NCBI RefSeq assembly: GCF_010614725.1
Contig: NZ_JAAEHL010000001.1
Location: 620,001 to 684,000 of the forward strand
Direction: 5' to 3'
DNA from: Flavobacterium ajazii
Lineage (GTDB): Bacteria > Bacteroidota > Bacteroidia > Flavobacteriales > Flavobacteriaceae
Length of the DNA: 64,000 bases
This document shows, piece by piece, positions 25,691 through 33,703 of this stretch. The stretch's first letter is position 1. Each line of letters begins with the position of its first letter. The position numbers and the translations under genes are program-made. The notes beneath the pieces were generated by a model. It made no database searches. It saw nothing but the letters and a program-made list of their open reading frames with translations, and had not been told where the DNA came from.

Positions 25691-27289
25691 ATGAAAAATA
25701 AATACCTTTTTTTATTATTAATTTCTGCCTTATCGTTTGGGCAAATAGTTCAGGTAAAAGATATATATCCAGGAAGTACTAATTCTGTCGCAAATTCATC
25801 AAGTCCTTCCACTTTCTTTGATTACAATGGAATATTATATTTTAGAGCAAATAATGGTACAGATGGTGTAGAATTATGGAAATCTGACGGAACTGATGCC
25901 GGAACTGTTTTAGTTAAGAATATTAATAATACAAGCACTCTGGCATCCGCTTCAAATCCCTCAAATTTTACAATTTTTAACAATCAATTGTATTTTTCGG
26001 CTTCAAATGGAACAACTGTAAATAGTACAGAACTTTGGAAAACTGATGGAACTCCAGAGGGAACAAATATGGTTATTGATATAAATAAAACATCTACTAC
26101 TGCAGTTTCAAATTCAAATCCACAACTTTTTACCATAATTAATCCAACAACTTTACTGTTTTCGGCGACAGATGGCCTAAAAGGCACACAATTATGGAAA
26201 ACTAATGGTACAGAAGCTGGAACTTCAACTGTTTTTGATTCCGGAACTGGTAATACTATAACCTGGATGGAAAACCTAAACGGTATTGCTATATATGGTC
26301 AGATAACAACGGGACAAGGAAGAGAATTATACAGTTCTGATGGTAATTCGGTAAACTCTAGAATCAAAGATATATATTCTGGAACTCCTAATGGTGTTGG
26401 AACGTCGTCTTTTAGAAATGGAAACACCGTTTATTTCCCAGGGAATACTAGTGCAAATGGAAGTGAATTATGGAAAACGGACGGAACAGAAGCCGGAACA
26501 GTATTAGTAAAAGATATCAACCCTGGCACAACTGCTTCAGCACCTGTACGATTTGCAAATTCTGGAAATCTAACTTATTTTAAAGCAAATGGACCAAACG
26601 GTCAAGAATTATGGAGAACAGATGGCACAGAAGCTGGAACTGTTGAAGTTGCGAATATTAATACAGCTGCTGATGGTTCTTCCAATCCTGACCAAATTGT
26701 ATCTATTAATGATGTGATTTATTTTTTTGCGGCTGATAACGGAACCAATTATGATTTATACAAATACGAAAATGATCTTTTAACAAAATTATACGATTTT
26801 AATGCATTGACAGGTACAGTCTCTACTAATTATGTTGAATTAAACGGAAAAATTTATTTTGCGGCGGATAGCAATTCTGATGGTTCAAGAGAATTATGGC
26901 AAACTGACGGTACTGCTTTAGGAACAGTTGCTATTGCAGGACCAACAAACATTTTAGAGTTAACCAAAGTAGGTAACAAACTATTTTTTGCAGGAACAGT
27001 TGCCGACGGACAGGAACTTTTCTCTTACACACCTCCTACTCTTTCTGTAAAAGACCAGGATAAGTTAGAAGCTGTGGCGGTATATCCAAATCCTTCAGAT
27101 GGAAATTTCTTCATCAATAATACTGATAATGAAACTATACAATACGAAGTGTTTGATTTATTAGGTAAAAAACAAGCGGCAGGTCAAACAAATGATAATT
27201 CACTTCATTTAAATTTAAAAACAGGTTTGTATATTTTAAAACTGACTAAAAACAGCCAGACTTCAACAACTAAAATTATTATCAAATAG
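25691..27289 (+). CDS. ELWxxDGT-repeat secreted protein with T9SS sorting domain
   Basis: 532 aa with a signal peptide (MKNKYLFLLLISALSFGQ). Six copies of the ELWxxDGTxxGT repeat are seen (ELWKSDGTDAGT, ELWKTDGTPEGT, QLWKTNGTEAGT, ELWKTDGTEAGT, ELWRTDGTEAGT, ELWQTDGTALGT), so it should form a beta-propeller-like array. The C-terminus (about 455-532; VYPNPSDGNFFINN, LYILKLTKNS) is a type A Por sorting domain, so it is exported by the type IX system and displayed or released. Its role is unknown. It has its own start after a 66-bp gap and a strong terminator behind it. Confidence 0.9.
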   Translation: MKNKYLFLLLISALSFGQIVQVKDIYPGSTNSVANSSSPSTFFDYNGILYFRANNGTDGVELWKSDGTDAGTVLVKNINNTSTLASASNPSNFTIFNNQLYFSASNGTTVNSTELWKTDGTPEGTNMVIDINKTSTTAVSNSNPQLFTIINPTTLLFSATDGLKGTQLWKTNGTEAGTSTVFDSGTGNTITWMENLNGIAIYGQITTGQGRELYSSDGNSVNSRIKDIYSGTPNGVGTSSFRNGNTVYFPGNTSANGSELWKTDGTEAGTVLVKDINPGTTASAPVRFANSGNLTYFKANGPNGQELWRTDGTEAGTVEVANINTAADGSSNPDQIVSINDVIYFFAADNGTNYDLYKYENDLLTKLYDFNALTGTVSTNYVELNGKIYFAADSNSDGSRELWQTDGTALGTVAIAGPTNILELTKVGNKLFFAGTVADGQELFSYTPPTLSVKDQDKLEAVAVYPNPSDGNFFINNTDNETIQYEVFDLLGKKQAAGQTNDNSLHLNLKTGLYILKLTKNSQTSTTKIIIK

Positions 27290-27340
27290 TTGCTTTTAAT
27301 ATAAACAGGTTTGTTTTTGCCCCAATAAATCACAAATCTA

Positions 27341-27374
27341 AAAAGTCCGTTTCATGTATTTGAAACGGACTTTT
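27341..27374 (+). terminator. Strong rho-independent terminator after the ELWxxDGT gene
   Basis: AAAAGTCCGTTTCA (27341-27354) pairs perfectly with TGAAACGGACTTTT (27361-27374), a 14-bp stem with a 6-nt loop, followed by more T residues. The A-run on the other side could also terminate the convergent PL11 transcript. Confidence 0.92.
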
Positions 27375-27439
27375 TTATGTGCCTTTTTAAGAATGATATC
27401 ATACGGAATTTAGTCGAAGGACTTTTTTACCGAAAGAGC

Positions 27440-27487
27440 TTCGACTGAGTTTATCCTGAGCGAAGCCGAAGTGGCTCAGCCTGACAT
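27440..27487. repeat. Dispersed intergenic repeat, copy 2
   Basis: This is a near copy of 1-50. It contains CTGAGC and GCTCAG as an inverted pair and the block GGCTCAGCCTGACA. It lies between the convergent ends of the ELWxxDGT gene and the PL11 gene. A much weaker related fragment is seen near 48009-48026. Confidence 0.75.
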
Positions 27488-27509
27488 CTACGGCTAATCT
27501 AAATAAAAT

Positions 27510-29363
27510 CTACTCCTTCAAAGGAACCAAAACAATATTAGGTTTTGGAGCCGGCTGCATCCCGCTTCCAAAATAAAAACCAGTATGAGGCGGCTGGTTG
27601 TAACCCACATTTTGCCAGGCAATACTCAAACGGTACTGAGGATCGTGCATCAAAGTATATTGTTTAACATCGGTTGGAATTGTTGTCGAATAAATTCGTA
27701 ACTCTTTATTGTCTTCGCTTCTTAAAATCAGTTCTTCTCTCCAGTCTCCCAAAATATCTGCAGAAAGTGCCGGAGTCGATTTTGTTCCGTTATTCGAAAC
27801 TGCTCCTGTTGCCGTAAACAATCTGCCCTTGCCATATTTGTCAATATAATTTGAATTCAGAATTTCTCTTGAAGTATCTCCATCCCAATAAATAAGGAAA
27901 TTGATTGATTTTGGAGCATTCCCTATTTTATTTCCTTTCATATCATATAAAAACGGAGAACCGGACCACCAGCATTGTGCTCCTTTTCGGCTAGGATCAA
28001 TATTGTCTGCGACTCCTCTGCCAACATCTTCATTTAGTGAATCGGTAAATAAAACTTTTCCGTCTGCTGCTGAAAACACGGCTACACCCGGACCTGTTGT
28101 TTTATTTTCAATTTCATGAATTCCAAAAGCTTCCAGACCGGGAACATCCAAATCCAGATCTGAAACATGCAGCGCATCTCCGTGCCTGAAACCTGTTGTG
28201 TACAATCCTTTGCCATCATCATCTACGCACATCGATCCGTAAATGATTTCGTCTTTTCCGTCATTATCAACATCAGCTACTGTTAATCCGTGATTTCCCA
28301 TTCCGGAATACGGATTTTCAGCATCTTTACTGTCAAAAACCCATCTTGAAGTCAGCTTTTTATTTTTAAAATCGAAGGCTGCCAAAACTGTTCTGCCATA
28401 GTATCCACGACACATTACCACGCTTGGATGAATGCCGTCCAAGTAAGCAACACAAGCGGTAAAACGGTCGATTCTGTTTCCTTTGGTATCATTTCCTCCG
28501 CTGCCTCCATGTCCGCCCCAGCCTGCTAAATCCCCTCTCTCCGGAATATAATCTGTAGTAGTAACCAGTTTACCGGTTTTGCCGTCAAAAACCGAAAGAT
28601 ATTCAGGGCCTTTTAAAATCTTACCATAAGTTCCCGAATTAGAATCTCTGTCTACCCAGTCTTTTGAAGCGTCACCCACAACATTCCCCTGGCTGTCCGT
28701 TGTTCCGTCGGCTGTTTTGCAAACCAGTTCTGCAATTCCGTCACCATCCAGATCATAGACCATAAACTGTGTATAATGCGCTCCTTCGCGAATGTTTTTG
28801 CCTAAAGTAATCTGCCATAAAAACTTTCCGTCTAAAGTATATGCCTGAAAAATTGGTGGATCAGTAATACCGGTATGCGAATTATCATGCCCTTTTCCGG
28901 TCATGTGTACCACCAAATCATATCTTCCGTCTCCGTCTAAATCCCCTGTCGAAAGATCGTTTGAGATATATCCTTCTACCGGTTTTATCGCAATTGACAA
29001 ATAATCTTTGTCCGGACTTGAAGCCGGAATCGTAAAACTTCCTTTGGCTTCTGTTTCTTTTTCCTTTAAAACCGTTTTTACAAACCAGGTATTTTGTTCC
29101 TTCGGATTGGCTTTTGTGTCAACAAAATTTGTAGCTCCGGTGATCGGATTCTCGTTTAATTTTACTGCTTTCTTTGAACCGCTTTTTCGATATAGATTAA
29201 ACGCCAGATCATCGGCATCTGTTCCTAACACCCGCCAGCTGATAAAAAACTGACCTTTGTCTTTTATGGCGATTACACCACGATCTAAGCTTTCCATTTG
29301 TCTTTGAGCAAATAATATTGAACCTGACAAAAAGAATAACATGAATAAAATTTTATTTTTCAT
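27510..29363 (-). CDS. Rhamnogalacturonan lyase, PL11 family
   Basis: 617 aa with a signal peptide (MKNKILFMLFFLSGSILFAQ). The family start RQMESLDRGVIAIKDKGQFFISWRVLGTD, then DLDGDGRYDLVVHM, DLDGDGIAELVCKTADGT, HGGSGGNDTKGNRIDRF, ADVDNDGKDEIIYGSMC, DIDPSRKGAQCWWSG-like (NIDPSRKGAQCWWSGSP) and DILGDWREELILRSEDN are PL11 propeller blocks with calcium-binding Asp-rich turns. It cleaves the alternating Rha-GalA backbone of RG-I by beta-elimination. Unlike the second PL11 (63068) it ends without a T9SS tail (PKPNIVLVPLKE), so it is probably periplasmic or carried elsewhere. It stands alone, with no shared operator seen upstream. Confidence 0.95.
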   Translation of the reverse strand: MKNKILFMLFFLSGSILFAQRQMESLDRGVIAIKDKGQFFISWRVLGTDADDLAFNLYRKSGSKKAVKLNENPITGATNFVDTKANPKEQNTWFVKTVLKEKETEAKGSFTIPASSPDKDYLSIAIKPVEGYISNDLSTGDLDGDGRYDLVVHMTGKGHDNSHTGITDPPIFQAYTLDGKFLWQITLGKNIREGAHYTQFMVYDLDGDGIAELVCKTADGTTDSQGNVVGDASKDWVDRDSNSGTYGKILKGPEYLSVFDGKTGKLVTTTDYIPERGDLAGWGGHGGSGGNDTKGNRIDRFTACVAYLDGIHPSVVMCRGYYGRTVLAAFDFKNKKLTSRWVFDSKDAENPYSGMGNHGLTVADVDNDGKDEIIYGSMCVDDDGKGLYTTGFRHGDALHVSDLDLDVPGLEAFGIHEIENKTTGPGVAVFSAADGKVLFTDSLNEDVGRGVADNIDPSRKGAQCWWSGSPFLYDMKGNKIGNAPKSINFLIYWDGDTSREILNSNYIDKYGKGRLFTATGAVSNNGTKSTPALSADILGDWREELILRSEDNKELRIYSTTIPTDVKQYTLMHDPQYRLSIAWQNVGYNQPPHTGFYFGSGMQPAPKPNIVLVPLKE

Positions 29364-29957
29364 AATTTGGTTATGGTTGGTAAAGTTTCATGAATGCTTA
29401 GACTGTTTTTTGCAGGAATGGTTTACTTCAAAAAAAAACAATCTCGCAAATTCGCAGAATTACAAAGAAAAATACACAATAAAACCTTATGATTCAAAGA
29501 CTTTAGCTTTACTTTGGATTAATTTAAAAAAGATAAAATTTATTCAAAGGAAATCAGAGGTTAACTATCTATTTTGCTAGTTAAAATAAACTCAATGCGC
29601 GACACAAATGCCCTCGGAAACTATCAATACTTTTCAATGATCCGGAAAAAGAAAAGAGTGATTGTAGACCGTTGCGTTAAAGAATCAAAACAATAAATAA
29701 GTATGTAAAAACTTCTCTATTTAGAAAATCAATTTGCTTCCATGAGATAAGATGTTTTTTTGCAAGAATATTTTCTGGTTCTGTGCTGTAATGGTAAATC
29801 AGAGAGCGGTTAAGCAGATTATCAATATGAAATCGCCTACATGATCCAAGATTACAAAGGAATTCTTGGAAAAAAGCCATATGAATTAAAAAAACATAAG
29901 ATTACATTTAAGTGCAACCTTATGTTTTGGCATATATTTAGTTATCTTTTTTTATGT
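29364..29957. other. 594-bp region without a supported gene
   Basis: AT-rich DNA upstream of the PL11 gene and downstream of the 199-aa gene. A 67-codon minus-strand frame (29677-29880) and a plus-strand frame (29341-29580) are open but match nothing I recognise, lack convincing starts and show no family motif. No terminator, operator motif or RNA gene was found. Decayed remnant sequence is possible. Confidence 0.5.
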
Positions 29958-30557
29958 TCAATGTTTATGTCTGCTTCCCTCTTTATATTTTTTTTTGCGG
30001 ACAGGATTTATTTCAAGAGCCTTACGCATCAATTGATCGGCATTCATCTTAGAAAGGTCAGTTATGGAATCTAGTTTTTCTATACGTTTTTTAAGATTTG
30101 ATATAATATTTTTGACTTTTTGCGTATTATTGCGGGATATCATTTCTTTTAAAAGATAAGGATATTTAATATTAAATTCTTTTCCTATTTTTTTTGTTTC
30201 AAATTCATTTAATAATAGATGATATCCTAGTCTGACCCAAGTATAGGATATTCTTAATTCTGCGATTCTAGCCTGGTCCCAATTATTAAATTCAGCCATC
30301 AATGCTACACTCAAAGAGTCTCTTGCTGTATCTGTTCGAGAAAAATTGTATTTCTTCTTAAACGCTTCAAATTTCTGAGAGTTCATATTGACCTTTAAAT
30401 TTTGGTCTAAATAAGTGTATTTTTTTGTAAAATAGTTTATTCTCATGAGACTATCCATGTAAGGAGTAGAAGTGGGTAATGAAGTTTTCCTATTTTCTTG
30501 TGAGAAAGATACAGTAAAACATAAGATTAAAAGTAAAATATAATTCATACTGAACAT
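29958..30557 (-). CDS. Exported protein of unknown function
   Basis: 199 aa with a signal peptide; MNYILLLILCFTVSFSQ (starting at the fourth codon, 30548) looks like the true start region. The mature part is rich in Lys, Asn and aromatic residues and mostly helical in appearance (FEAFKKKYNFSR, NNWDQARIAELRISYTWVRLGYHLL, VKNIISNLKKRIEKLD), with a basic tail KKKYKEGSRHKH. No family is recognised. It follows the ferredoxin-like lipoprotein gene by only 8 bp, so the two are likely co-expressed and perhaps work together. Confidence 0.7.
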   Translation of the reverse strand: MFSMNYILLLILCFTVSFSQENRKTSLPTSTPYMDSLMRINYFTKKYTYLDQNLKVNMNSQKFEAFKKKYNFSRTDTARDSLSVALMAEFNNWDQARIAELRISYTWVRLGYHLLLNEFETKKIGKEFNIKYPYLLKEMISRNNTQKVKNIISNLKKRIEKLDSITDLSKMNADQLMRKALEINPVRKKKYKEGSRHKH

Positions 30558-30565
30558 TCGATAAT

Positions 30566-31147
30566 TTAAAGAGGCTCGAAATTTGCTTCCTGTCTAAACA
30601 AAAAACCACAATTTAGTTTTGGATAAGCTCTACATATCAAGACCCAGCCATACTCCATTTCATCATCATTTAAGAAGGATTGGTCTGATTGATCTACTTT
30701 TCCATGAACAAGTCTTGCTAGACATCCTGTAGACATACCGAGACGATCACAAGTGAAATGTCCATAACCTTCATCTTCGTAAGCATCGATTATATATTCG
30801 TCATCCCAACACATAAATGAAACGGAACCGAGACCAAGTAGCGGATCTATTGCATCTATGATATATGCTGACATCATTTTTTGTGATATAGATTTTTTTG
30901 TATTTTTTTTACTTGAAAGTTCTTCTTTTCTTTTTAATGCCTGTGTAAGAAAATTATCTGTAGTGTGATAATGTCTTAAGATATTTTTTCTTGATAGTTC
31001 AGAAAAATTCCCTTTCATATCCAATTGTTTTTCAATGTCGCTGAAAGTTACCTGCGTATTTGAAGATTCTGAATCATCAGAACTACACGAAAAACAAATA
31101 AATAGTGCCATTAAGGCCATAAGAAGTTGATTTAGTTTCATATGCAT
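30566..31147 (-). CDS. Lipoprotein with degenerate plant-type 2Fe-2S ferredoxin domain
   Basis: 193 aa. [19 protein letters not shown] gives a lipoprotein signal with Cys21 (the ATG at 31141 is an equally likely start). Residues about 30-105 are a Lys-rich linker. From about 113 to 193 the sequence follows plant-type ferredoxins: [12 protein letters not shown], then C133-DRLGMSTG-C142[17 protein letters not shown], and [10 protein letters not shown] with C172 (split here to name the ligands). The canonical pattern is C-x4-C-x2-C-x29-C. Here the first, third and fourth cysteines are kept, while the second aligns with Ser139 or Met138, with a one-residue insertion. Cluster binding is therefore doubtful. 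Two extra cysteines (C113, C180) flank the domain. The role is unknown. Confidence 0.8.
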   Translation of the reverse strand: MHMKLNQLLMALMALFICFSCSSDDSESSNTQVTFSDIEKQLDMKGNFSELSRKNILRHYHTTDNFLTQALKRKEELSSKKNTKKSISQKMMSAYIIDAIDPLLGLGSVSFMCWDDEYIIDAYEDEGYGHFTCDRLGMSTGCLARLVHGKVDQSDQSFLNDDEMEYGWVLICRAYPKLNCGFLFRQEANFEPL

Positions 31148-31219
31148 GTGTTTAAGGATTACGATTTAATTATACAACTTATTAAGATTCTATTATGAGT
31201 CAATAAATTATGCTTTTGC

Positions 31220-31300
31220 AAAAAAACTATTTCTTCATCAAAATAAATATAGTTTTTTTCCTTCAAAACAAATATATACATAACCAACAATACTTACAAA
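31220..31300 (-). promoter_or_regulatory. Promoter and leader hairpin of the ferredoxin-like lipoprotein gene
   Basis: In minus-strand sense, TATATTTG (31276-31269) fits the -7 element and TTTG (31300-31297) lies 20 nt upstream as -33. The transcript would begin about 115 nt before the start codon. The leader holds an 11-bp perfect inverted repeat, AAAAAAACTAT (31220-31230) with ATAGTTTTTTT (31249-31259), which could affect transcription or translation. Confidence 0.6.
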
Positions 31301-31433
31301 TTATTCAGAAGAAATATATTACTATTTTTGAAAACAAATTAAGATCACCCTCTGCGAATTGTTCCTAATGAAAAGTTATGACAAACGTCTCCGACTTTGC
31401 CAAGAATAAAAATTTTAAATCTGAATAAAATAA

Positions 31434-33629
31434 TTAAAACATCTTCTTAAATCCTTCACTCTTAACTTTCCATGTTCCGTCTTTAGGAAAGCCTGGATTC
31501 TCGATTGTATTTCCTTCCCAGCCGGCACACATCATCGCAACAGCTGATAATAAACCTCCATTACCAGGGAGATAAAGAGTTAACCTTGGCGATTGATAAT
31601 TGTGACCGTTTTTCAGATACGTGTTTGTTACCACATTCATAAAAAGGGCATCAATCGCTTTTTCAGGCATTTGCAAACGAGCTGCAGACATCGCTGTCAT
31701 TGGGAAATCCCATCCCCAGGTTTTATCCCATGACCAGGTATCCCAAACCAAATCAAAAGTGTTTTTCATGATTTTTTTATCCAGAAGAGAAGTCTCCGGA
31801 AGCATTCCGAAAGTTCCTAACACAGATGGATGATCTGTTTTGAATTCAGGATTGGTATAGGAATCTGTAGCGCTTTCTGTTGCTAAATAAACCTGACTTG
31901 CAATTGGCAAAGGTGATAATTTTGCTAAAACCGTTTCCCACTTTTCAGGTACTTTTTGGTTTAATTTTTTCTTCCAGCTGATAGCCGTTTTCAAAGCCCA
32001 GTTCCAGTATGCTAATTCATAAGTTGGGTTAAAAGTTTCTATGGCTTTGAATCTTTCCTGAGCCGGAATCACGCCCGGTCCTAAAACGTAACGATCATTT
32101 TTGCTGTCATAGTTAGCGAATGAAGCCATAAAATCTGCCGTTGCAAAAACACGTTCACTGTATAAATTTAATGTTGTGGTAGTTGGTTTTGCCTGATAAA
32201 TCAAGTCTGCATAGGTAATAAAATGTGGCTGCTGCCAAATAAGAAATGCCCCTACCGAAGACGGACTTTCATTTCCATCATAATCTGTCATTTTTTGCCA
32301 TCTTGCACCTTCAAATCCTTGTCTTTTAGCGATATTTTTAGCCTTTTCAAAAACTTTCTGATACCACGAAAGACTTTTCTCTAATAATTCAGATCTGTCC
32401 CAAAGTGCAAAATGGACTCCGTGCCACCAATGCATTTCCAAATGTGGTTTTCCGAACCAGCTGTTGTAAGTCAAACCAGTTTCCTGTGGCGGAACTTTCC
32501 CTGTACACTGCAATTTGGTCAGGTATTGCGAAAGAATCACACGTCGCTCCAATTCATGCGCACGCTTGTCTGTACTGCCTGAAAAATCAACTGCTGCTCC
32601 GCTTTCCCAAAAACGTTTCCATTCTTTTATACTGCTGTTTTCAATGTCTGCAAATGAAGAAATTACAGATTTGTTTTTATCTGTTAGAACGAACGAACAG
32701 CTTAATTCGATTGTATTGCTTTTTGAAGGTTCTACAATAAAATAATGCTTTGCTTTTTCTTTAATCGATGCAGTGCCTTTCCATTTCAGATTAATATCAT
32801 ACGAAATACTGTCCATTATGTGTGTAATGGTAGCTTCTGATTTATTTTTGATTTTCAGATTGCTTTGATAATCTTGTTTTCCTCCCCATTTTTTTCCCAT
32901 TTCAGTCCCCGCAATAGCAACCTGCGAAATAGCAACATCCTGTTTTTCTTCCCATTTCGTCCCCATATCACCCCAAAGTCCTGTTGGAAAAGGGATTCGA
33001 ACACGAATTTTCAAACGCCCTTGCTGAATTAAATCCGATTCTACTTTAAAACCTAAAGCATCTTTGGTTTGATCACATGCCGTTATCACTTTCACGGAAG
33101 TGCCTTCCACCTCAAAATAGCTTTCAATTTTTCCTGTCCATAAATCCAGCTTTTGATTAATGGCTTTAATATCTTCCGGCTTTACCAAACTGCCGTCTTT
33201 TTTGGTGATTTCAAAACCTATATTTCCCAATTGCAATAAATGAGGGTTCTGACGAAACCATTCGACCGCTTCTTTTTTTCTTGCAGGCTCTTTAATTTGT
33301 GTTGAATACGAAATCTTACGACCATACTGATCTACGTCTTTTAAAGTCTCAGAAAACTTATAATTCTCTGTATTTTTATAACTGTCCCAACCCCATTCAG
33401 ATTGCGTTCCAAGCAGAATTCCGTTTTGATATTTTTCAGGAAAACTTTGTAATCCCGTTGCGTCTACAGTAAAAGCAAAAGTACCGTTACCAACAGTTAA
33501 AGAAGCTAAAGTATCTATTGCGGTAATTTGAACATTATGCCTTGTTACCAATGCTTTCCTGTCTATTTTTTGTTGCGCTGATAGCGAAATCGAAAATACA
33601 AATGCAATAATTAATTGATATTTTTTCAT
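31434..33629 (-). CDS. Secreted six-hairpin-type glycosidase, unassigned family
   Basis: 731 aa with a signal peptide (MKKYQLIIAFVFSISLSAQ). The N-terminal half is beta-rich (NVQITAIDTLASLTVGNGTFAFTVD, LGTQSEWGWDSY). The C-terminal half is helical with WFGKPHLEMHWWHGVHFALWDRSELLEKSLSWYQ, KMTDYDGNESPSSVGAFLIWQQPH and WSWDKTWGWDFPMTAMSAARL, the look of (alpha/alpha)6 enzymes such as GH65/GH95 relatives. I cannot name a CAZy family. It lies 74 bp after the DUF4450 gene on the same strand, so it is probably co-transcribed from the operator-bearing promoter near 37400. RG-I side chains or rhamnose-linked residues are possible targets. Confidence 0.75.
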   Translation of the reverse strand: MKKYQLIIAFVFSISLSAQQKIDRKALVTRHNVQITAIDTLASLTVGNGTFAFTVDATGLQSFPEKYQNGILLGTQSEWGWDSYKNTENYKFSETLKDVDQYGRKISYSTQIKEPARKKEAVEWFRQNPHLLQLGNIGFEITKKDGSLVKPEDIKAINQKLDLWTGKIESYFEVEGTSVKVITACDQTKDALGFKVESDLIQQGRLKIRVRIPFPTGLWGDMGTKWEEKQDVAISQVAIAGTEMGKKWGGKQDYQSNLKIKNKSEATITHIMDSISYDINLKWKGTASIKEKAKHYFIVEPSKSNTIELSCSFVLTDKNKSVISSFADIENSSIKEWKRFWESGAAVDFSGSTDKRAHELERRVILSQYLTKLQCTGKVPPQETGLTYNSWFGKPHLEMHWWHGVHFALWDRSELLEKSLSWYQKVFEKAKNIAKRQGFEGARWQKMTDYDGNESPSSVGAFLIWQQPHFITYADLIYQAKPTTTTLNLYSERVFATADFMASFANYDSKNDRYVLGPGVIPAQERFKAIETFNPTYELAYWNWALKTAISWKKKLNQKVPEKWETVLAKLSPLPIASQVYLATESATDSYTNPEFKTDHPSVLGTFGMLPETSLLDKKIMKNTFDLVWDTWSWDKTWGWDFPMTAMSAARLQMPEKAIDALFMNVVTNTYLKNGHNYQSPRLTLYLPGNGGLLSAVAMMCAGWEGNTIENPGFPKDGTWKVKSEGFKKMF

Positions 33630-33703
33630 TTGAATATTTAGTTTTTAATTTTGATCGTTCAGTTATCAAGTTTAGGAAATTGACTAATTATCTAATTGTC
33701 AAA

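Noticed and set aside
29677..29880. 67-codon minus-strand frame in the long gene-free stretch
   Set aside because: No motif, no plausible promoter and no homology that I recognise; treated as non-coding.
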